Shown here: in pieces, positions 59,658-64,000 of the stretch
How the letters are laid out: every line of letters starts with the position of its first letter
Position numbering within the stretch: position 1 is the stretch's first letter
Assembly (NCBI GenBank): GCA_034435435.1
Contig: DAOTXN010000111.1
Span: 46,104-110,103, forward strand
Reading direction: 5' to 3'
Source of the DNA: DAOTXN01 sp034435435
Lineage (GTDB): Bacteria > Chloroflexota > Anaerolineae > S140-20
Length of the DNA stretch: 64,000 nt
Notes under the pieces: generated by a model
The model's database searches: none
What the model was told of the DNA's origin: nothing
What the model saw: only the letters and a program-made list of their open reading frames with translations
Program-made: the position numbers and the translations under genes

Positions 59658-60802
59658 ACGTGACGTTGTCGTGGCGCGGCGCGACGCTGGCGCTTTTGCT
59701 GACCGGGTTGATGTTTGTGTCGGTATGGCTCAGTGCACGGCAGGCTGTGGAGGCCGAAGCTTATCCGCCGTTAACCAGCTATTCGGCGGCGCCCGACGGC
59801 GCGCGTGCGCTGGCGCTGTGGCTCGCCGAGCTGGGGTATGCGGTACGCCGGGCTGAAGGCGCGCGCTTGGATGTGAATCGCGAGGATCGTGTGCTTTTGG
59901 TGTTGGAGCCGCAGCAGTCCTTTAGTACGGGTGAAATCAAGGTTGTTGATAGCTGGGTGCAGGAAGGGGGTATGCTGATTGTGGCGACGAGTCGCGCTTT
60001 TGCGGACCCGCTGCTGGCGCATTTTGGGTTGGACGTTGAACCCTTGGGTGCTGTGGTAGAAACGGCTGTTCCCGTTCAGCCTGTCTTATTGGATCCGTCG
60101 TGGGCCTATGCCCAGGCGCGGGCGGAACACTATTTGGTCACACAGCGCGACGATATTGTGACGCATATACTGGCGCGGGGGCGCCCCGTGTTATTATCCT
60201 TTGCCTATGGCAGAGGACGGGTTTTCGTGACGACGGTGGTTTTGCCTTTTTCTAACGCGGGTTTGCGGCATCCCGACAATGCCCGGTTGGTTTATAACTT
60301 GATGGCGCTGGCGGGCGAAGATGGACGCGTGGTGTTTGACGAGTTTCATCACGGGTATCGGCAGCCGCGTACACTGACCACGTGGCTCAAGACCACGGCG
60401 CAGGGGCGCAGTCTGATCTATGTGGGAGGTGTGGTGTTTTTATTTTTGTTGGTCGGTGGGCGGCGCTTTGGCCGTCCTCTGACGTGGTCTCGCGCGACGT
60501 CCCGCCGCGCGCCAGCAGAGTATGTCCAAGCCATGGCAAACTTGTTCCGGCGCGGGGGAAAGGATGTGGCTGTCTTGAGACATTATCACAGCGTGCTCAA
60601 GCGCGGGTTGGCGCAAAGCCATCGCCTGGATCCTACCCTGGACGACGAGACCTTTGTGGCGCAGTTGGCGCTGGCTCAACCTGATGTGGACTGTGAGGCG
60701 TTGTTGAAGCTGTTGCAAAAAACCGGAAAAAACAAAACGAACGCTGGCGAGTTGCTAGCTCTGGCCCAGGAGGTGGATGATTGGACAAGAAAGACCGGTT
60801 AA
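59654..60802 (+). CDS. DUF4350 membrane protein
   Basis: 382 residues: an N-terminal helix (TLALLLTGLMFVSVWLSA), an external DUF4350 domain (YPPLTSYSAAPDGARALALW, GGMLIVATSRAFADPLLAHF, GRGRVFVTTVVLPFSN) with a ThuA/gatase-like fold, a second helix (IYVGGVVFLFLLVGG) and a cytoplasmic tail. It starts inside the stop of the DUF4129 gene (ATGA) and overlaps the next gene by 22 nt, so the set is tightly coupled. Function of the family is not established. Confidence 0.85.
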   Translation: MNVTLSWRGATLALLLTGLMFVSVWLSARQAVEAEAYPPLTSYSAAPDGARALALWLAELGYAVRRAEGARLDVNREDRVLLVLEPQQSFSTGEIKVVDSWVQEGGMLIVATSRAFADPLLAHFGLDVEPLGAVVETAVPVQPVLLDPSWAYAQARAEHYLVTQRDDIVTHILARGRPVLLSFAYGRGRVFVTTVVLPFSNAGLRHPDNARLVYNLMALAGEDGRVVFDEFHHGYRQPRTLTTWLKTTAQGRSLIYVGGVVFLFLLVGGRRFGRPLTWSRATSRRAPAEYVQAMANLFRRGGKDVAVLRHYHSVLKRGLAQSHRLDPTLDDETFVAQLALAQPDVDCEALLKLLQKTGKNKTNAGELLALAQEVDDWTRKTG

Positions 60803-61029
60803 GGGCGATCCGATACGTGATCGTCGAGCTTGCAGTGTACACAACTTTGGTAACCATTTATGCCCTTAGCGTGCTGAAACTGCTGATGGACCCTTTGACG
60901 AATCTTTATTACGAACAGCGGACCTGGTTCGCCGTTGCAGCGTTGGCGTTGATCGTGGGGCAGGGGGTGGCGTTGGAAGAGGTCACGTCATTCTTGATGG
61001 ACCGGCTGCGATTCGCGCGTTTCGACTAA
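60781..61029 (+). CDS. Small two-helix membrane protein, TTG start
   Basis: 82 residues with two hydrophobic segments (VIVELAVYTTLVTIYALSVL and WFAVAALALIVGQGVAL). The TTG at 60781 is supported by AGGAGGT at 60768-60774, 6 nt upstream and inside the preceding gene; no later start keeps the basic N-terminus. It overlaps DUF4350 by 22 nt and lies 10 bp before the TauE-like gene. I recognise no family; it may be an accessory subunit of the adjacent transporter. Confidence 0.7.
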   Translation: MDKKDRLRAIRYVIVELAVYTTLVTIYALSVLKLLMDPLTNLYYEQRTWFAVAALALIVGQGVALEEVTSFLMDRLRFARFD

Positions 61030-61039
61030 GGAGTCAACG

Positions 61040-61957
61040 ATGTATTTTCCGCTGTCGAATGTCACTATTCACCCTTTGTTATTGTCGGGTGTCGGCTTCC
61101 TCGTGGGATTGTTGGGAGGATTTTTTGGCGTCGGGGGCGGTTTTTTGGCCGGACCGATGATGTTGCTGGCCGGAGTGCCGCCGAACTTTGTGGTCGGGAC
61201 CGACCTGGCGCATATGACGGGGAAATCTATCGTGGCGGCCCGTCGCCATAGCACCCTCGGGCATGTAGATTACAAGCTAGGAGGCCTGATGATCTTGGGC
61301 ACCACCTTGGGCATTGAGGCCGGTGCACAGACGATCGAATATCTGGAGGGTCTAGCGCCGGGCGTGCTGCGCTCGGTGTTGACCTGGGTCTATCTGGCGC
61401 TTTTGCTCATCATTTCGATAACCGTGTTCATTGAGGGATTTCGGGCCACTCGATTAGAGATCAGAGAAAGTATGGGGGCTAAAGAAACTCTATCTATTCA
61501 GGCCTTTTCCCGCCGCATACAAAGTATTCACCTGCCGCCAATGGTCGATTTGCCAGCCTCTGGGATTGCGGCGATTTCACTGTGGGCGATTCTGGGCGTT
61601 GGATTTGTTACGGGCTTTCTGGCCGGTTTATTGGGTGTGGGCGGGGGGTTCATTCGTATGCCGGCATTGATCTACCTGTTGGGCATTCCTACACACGTGG
61701 CCGTAGGTACCGACCTGTTCGAGATAATGTTTTCAGCCGGTTACGGCACACTGACGCATGCTCTCAAAGGCAATGTGGATATTATGATGGCGCTCATTAT
61801 GCACACGGGAGCGGCAGTTGGCGCGCAGTTGGGCGCGATGGGTACTCGCTATGTTAGCGGCCCGCGTTTGCGCATCGCTTTTGCTTTTTTACCGCTACTA
61901 GGAGCGGTTCTGTTGATTTTGAATATGCTCGGGGTGCTGGGCGGCGCCGGACATTAG
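61040..61957 (+). CDS. TauE/SafE family sulfite/organosulfonate exporter-like permease
   Basis: 305 residues with about eight helices in two repeats, each opening with the family motif: GLLGGFFGVGGGFLAGPMM near residue 20 and GFLAGLLGVGGGFIRMPAL near residue 195. A 50-residue cytoplasmic stretch (RATRLEIRESMGAKETLSIQ onward) separates the halves. Members move sulfite, sulfoacetate, taurine-derived or other small anions. It is followed by a tandem universal stress protein, a common pairing. AAGGAG precedes ATG 61040. Confidence 0.88.
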   Translation: MYFPLSNVTIHPLLLSGVGFLVGLLGGFFGVGGGFLAGPMMLLAGVPPNFVVGTDLAHMTGKSIVAARRHSTLGHVDYKLGGLMILGTTLGIEAGAQTIEYLEGLAPGVLRSVLTWVYLALLLIISITVFIEGFRATRLEIRESMGAKETLSIQAFSRRIQSIHLPPMVDLPASGIAAISLWAILGVGFVTGFLAGLLGVGGGFIRMPALIYLLGIPTHVAVGTDLFEIMFSAGYGTLTHALKGNVDIMMALIMHTGAAVGAQLGAMGTRYVSGPRLRIAFAFLPLLGAVLLILNMLGVLGGAGH

Positions 61958-61999
61958 GTTCGGTCGTCGGCTTGATGAAATTTTTTTGAGAGGAAGAGG

Positions 62000-62821
62000 A
62001 TGAGAATTCTTCTATGCACCGATGGTTCGACGAATGGATTGAGCGCGGTACATTTGGGGTGCAAGATAGCTGCACGTCTAAAGGCGCACGTGACGCTCCT
62101 GTGTGTGCTTGAAGACAAGGCGCGCAGTCTGGAACAGGCGCTCCAGGTCGTGGTCGAGGTTGCGCAAGCGTCCGGCGCTCCGTTCACTCCGATTGGCCGT
62201 AGGGGACGGCTGGTGGAAGAAATGCTGGCGAATATGCTCGAGACGGAGTACGACTTGGTCATCGTCGGCTATAATGCGCGCAGCTTTTTAGAAAAAATGA
62301 TCTGGGGTTCGTTAGCGGCGCGCATTGCTCACGAGTTGCCTGCATCGGTTCTCATCGTGCGCGACCAGCGTGAGACTATCCAGCGCATCCTGATAGGCAT
62401 CTCGGGGGGCGGTTTTACGCAGGATTGTACGGACTGGGGAGCAAGTATGGCGCTGGCGTTCGGCGCGCACGTCACCTTGCTGCACGTCAGCCCGACGCCG
62501 CCCCTGATGTATGCGGGGCTGGAGGAGGTCAGAGAGACGTTGGCCGAATTTCTGCAAACCGACACCACCGAAGCGCACGCGATGAAGCAGGCAGTGCGCT
62601 GTTTGGGTGAGTTGGGAGCAGATACAACGGTCGAGTTGGCTTTTGGGTTGCCGGAGCGCGAACTGCTGAGAGTGGCGCACGAACAAGACGTGGATTTGCT
62701 TATTGTCGGTTCGGCCTGGGCCGCTCAACCGCTCTCACGTGCTTTTCTGCGCAATATAACGGAAAAAGTGCTGCTCCATACGCGCCGACCGGTACTGGTC
62801 GTTCGCCCTACCGGCAGGTAA
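62000..62821 (+). CDS. Tandem universal stress protein (two UspA domains)
   Basis: 273 residues with two Usp domains (MRILLCTDGSTNGLSAVHLG at 1-20; IQRILIGISGGGFTQDCTDW from about 130). The ATP-binding G-x2-G-x9-G(S/T) motif is incomplete in both (domain 1 VGYNARSFLEKMIWGS, domain 2 VGSAWAAQPLSRAFLRN), so ATP binding is doubtful. It sits 42 bp after the TauE-like gene with GAGAGGAAGAGG before its ATG and probably belongs to the same operon. Confidence 0.88.
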   Translation: MRILLCTDGSTNGLSAVHLGCKIAARLKAHVTLLCVLEDKARSLEQALQVVVEVAQASGAPFTPIGRRGRLVEEMLANMLETEYDLVIVGYNARSFLEKMIWGSLAARIAHELPASVLIVRDQRETIQRILIGISGGGFTQDCTDWGASMALAFGAHVTLLHVSPTPPLMYAGLEEVRETLAEFLQTDTTEAHAMKQAVRCLGELGADTTVELAFGLPERELLRVAHEQDVDLLIVGSAWAAQPLSRAFLRNITEKVLLHTRRPVLVVRPTGR

Positions 62822-62893
62822 GCTCTTACGACCAAGACGCAGAGACTCAAGTTTGGAAGTTTTGTGTTCTTGGGGCTTGTTTAAGGAGTCTGC

Positions 62894-63841
62894 GTGGACC
62901 TTGAAACGTTGTATGAAACTATCCAGTGCGAAGCGGCCAAAGTGATCGTCGGTCAGGAGCGAGTCTTTCAACAGGTGTTTGTGGCGTTGCTGGCGAATGG
63001 GCACGTATTGCTGGAAGGTGTGCCCGGCACGGCCAAGACGCTCATCGCCAAAACCTTGGCGCATCTGATCCAGGCCCAATTCGTGCGGGTGCAGTTTACG
63101 CCCGACTTGATGCCGTCGGACATTATCGGCACCAGTGTGTTCGATCTGAGCACGGGCCATTTCCATCTGAAGCGGGGACCAATTTTCGCCCAGATTCTCC
63201 TGTGCGATGAGATCAACCGCGCCCCGGCTAAAACGCAGGCCGCGCTGCTGGAAGCGATGGAAGAACGCCAGGTCAGCATCGATGGGGCCACCGAAAAGCT
63301 GCTCTTTCCCTTTATGGTGTTGGCGACGCAAAATCCCATCGAGTACGAGGGTACCTATCCGCTGCCCGAGGCGCAACTGGACCGCTTTATGTTCAAAATA
63401 CGAGTGGATTATGCGCCGCCGGAAGTCGAGCAGGAGGTGCTGCGACGCTACCATCAGGGCTTTGACGCCCACGACATCGTCGCCACCGGTATCCGTCCTG
63501 TGCTTGCACCTCAGCAGTTGGCCGAGGCGCGCGCAGCAGTGCAGGGGGTCATCGTCGAAGAGGGGATTGTCAATTACATCACGCGCATCACCGCCGCCAG
63601 CCGTCGCTCGCCCGACTTGCTGCTGGGGGGCAGCCCGCGCGCGTCCATCGCGTTACTACTGGCCAGCAAGGCCCACGCCGCCATCCAGGGGCGTGATTTC
63701 GTCGTGCCCGACGATGTGAAAGCTCTAGCTGCGCCGGTTTTTCGCCATCGGATCATTCTGCGCCCCGAAGCCGAAATCGAGGGCCTGGACGCGGACGCAG
63801 TGCTGGCGCGGCTGTTGTCTAAAGTAGAAGTGCCGAGGTGA
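62894..63841 (+). CDS. MoxR-family AAA+ ATPase
   Basis: 315 residues. Motifs in order are KVIVGQERV, LLEGVPGTAKT (Walker A), PDLMPSDIIGT, LLCDEINRAPAKTQAALLEAM (Walker B, split), FMVLATQNPIEYEGTYPLPEAQLDRF (sensor 1/arginine finger region, split), and the C-terminal lid GGSPRASIALL. MoxR ATPases act as chaperones for VWA or DUF58 partners. Usually a DUF58 gene follows directly; here a possible transposase-type gene follows instead. GTG 62894 has AAGGAG before it. Confidence 0.93.
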   Translation: MDLETLYETIQCEAAKVIVGQERVFQQVFVALLANGHVLLEGVPGTAKTLIAKTLAHLIQAQFVRVQFTPDLMPSDIIGTSVFDLSTGHFHLKRGPIFAQILLCDEINRAPAKTQAALLEAMEERQVSIDGATEKLLFPFMVLATQNPIEYEGTYPLPEAQLDRFMFKIRVDYAPPEVEQEVLRRYHQGFDAHDIVATGIRPVLAPQQLAEARAAVQGVIVEEGIVNYITRITAASRRSPDLLLGGSPRASIALLLASKAHAAIQGRDFVVPDDVKALAAPVFRHRIILRPEAEIEGLDADAVLARLLSKVEVPR

Positions 63842-63937
63842 GGCGTGATTCGTCGGACGCCCGGCTTATGAACCTTAAGAATTAAATTCGGTAACGGTCT
63901 TGGCAGTCGGGTGTTATAGCCGATGGAGGTGAGCACA

Positions 63938-64000
63938 ATGGCCGAACCATTGACTATCGAACTAACGCCGGAACAATGGCAGGAATTGGAGGACGTCCGG
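63938..64000 (+). CDS. Start of a probable IS630-type helix-turn-helix protein (cut by window end)
   Basis: Only 21 codons are visible, beginning MAEPLTIELTPEQWQELEDV. This opening resembles the N-terminus of IS630-family transposases and related helix-turn-helix proteins (LT.EE..EL). GGAGGTGAG lies before the ATG. Too little is present for certainty. Confidence 0.4.
   Translation, partial: MAEPLTIELTPEQWQELEDVR

Noticed and set aside
1..64000. tRNA and rRNA genes
   Set aside because: No cloverleaf-type sequence or rRNA segment was recognised on reading; a tRNA scan would be needed to exclude a short one.

Overview
This 64 kb window looks like a chromosomal segment of a Chloroflexota (Anaerolineae-like) bacterium, probably from a metagenome. 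The signs are high GC content, densely packed operons with ATGA/GTGA overlaps, frequent GTG and TTG starts, large sensor and kinase-ATPase-TPR proteins, an exported protein ending in a YLPLVLR-type tail, MoxR/DUF4129/DUF4350 genes, and no trace of outer-membrane machinery. No rRNA, tRNA or CRISPR array was recognised. The taxon is inferred from gene style only.

Left part (1-9300). A partial DUF348-G5-beta-propeller lipoprotein gene faces a TetR-controlled drug-exporter operon: TetR, alpha/beta hydrolase, two ABC-2 permeases and two ATPases. The two units share a divergent region with two near-consensus sigma70 promoters, one of them apparently leaderless. Convergent to the exporter lie an MFS transporter and two tandem DarA/PstA-like cyclic-di-AMP receptor genes.

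Central part (9500-33354). This is a catabolic island. It holds a GntR regulator, a corrinoid protein, an aminotransferase, a complete Dpp/Opp-type ABC importer (Tat-lipoprotein binding protein, two permeases, a fused two-domain ATPase), a CBS-ACT protein, a decayed proline racemase, four non-pyrrolysine MttB-family methyltransferases, a cystathionine gamma-synthase/lyase-type PLP enzyme, an Asp/Glu-racemase-family protein, a methylaspartate ammonia-lyase homologue and a two-gene molybdenum hydroxylase. Together they suggest uptake of an N-methylated, amino-acid-like compound, corrinoid-dependent demethylation, then racemisation or ammonia elimination and oxidation. The substrate is unknown. 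The partners needed to complete methyl transfer (corrinoid reactivase and acceptor methyltransferase) are not in the window. This island is the best candidate for an undescribed system.

Middle part (33360-40830). A type II restriction-modification pair whose nuclease is a clear EcoRV homologue follows, then a cupin, a HAD phosphatase and a very large hybrid histidine kinase.

Right part (41089-64000). It begins with a secreted metalloprotease-VWA protein. A three-gene stress-signalling operon follows (LiaF-like, GAF-PP2C phosphatase, Ser/Thr kinase-AAA-TPR). On the minus strand is an SMC gene followed by a SecA-like ATPase with a C-terminal membrane helix. The last operon holds membrane protein, DUF4129, DUF4350, small membrane protein, TauE/SafE, tandem USP and MoxR genes, and the window ends in the start of a probable IS630-type gene.

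Repeat families recur in the gaps: palindromic AGACCTGNCAGGTCT units, ACAGGATTTACAGGATT hairpins and a MITE-like hairpin element. Several genes have C-terminal codons formed by such repeats.
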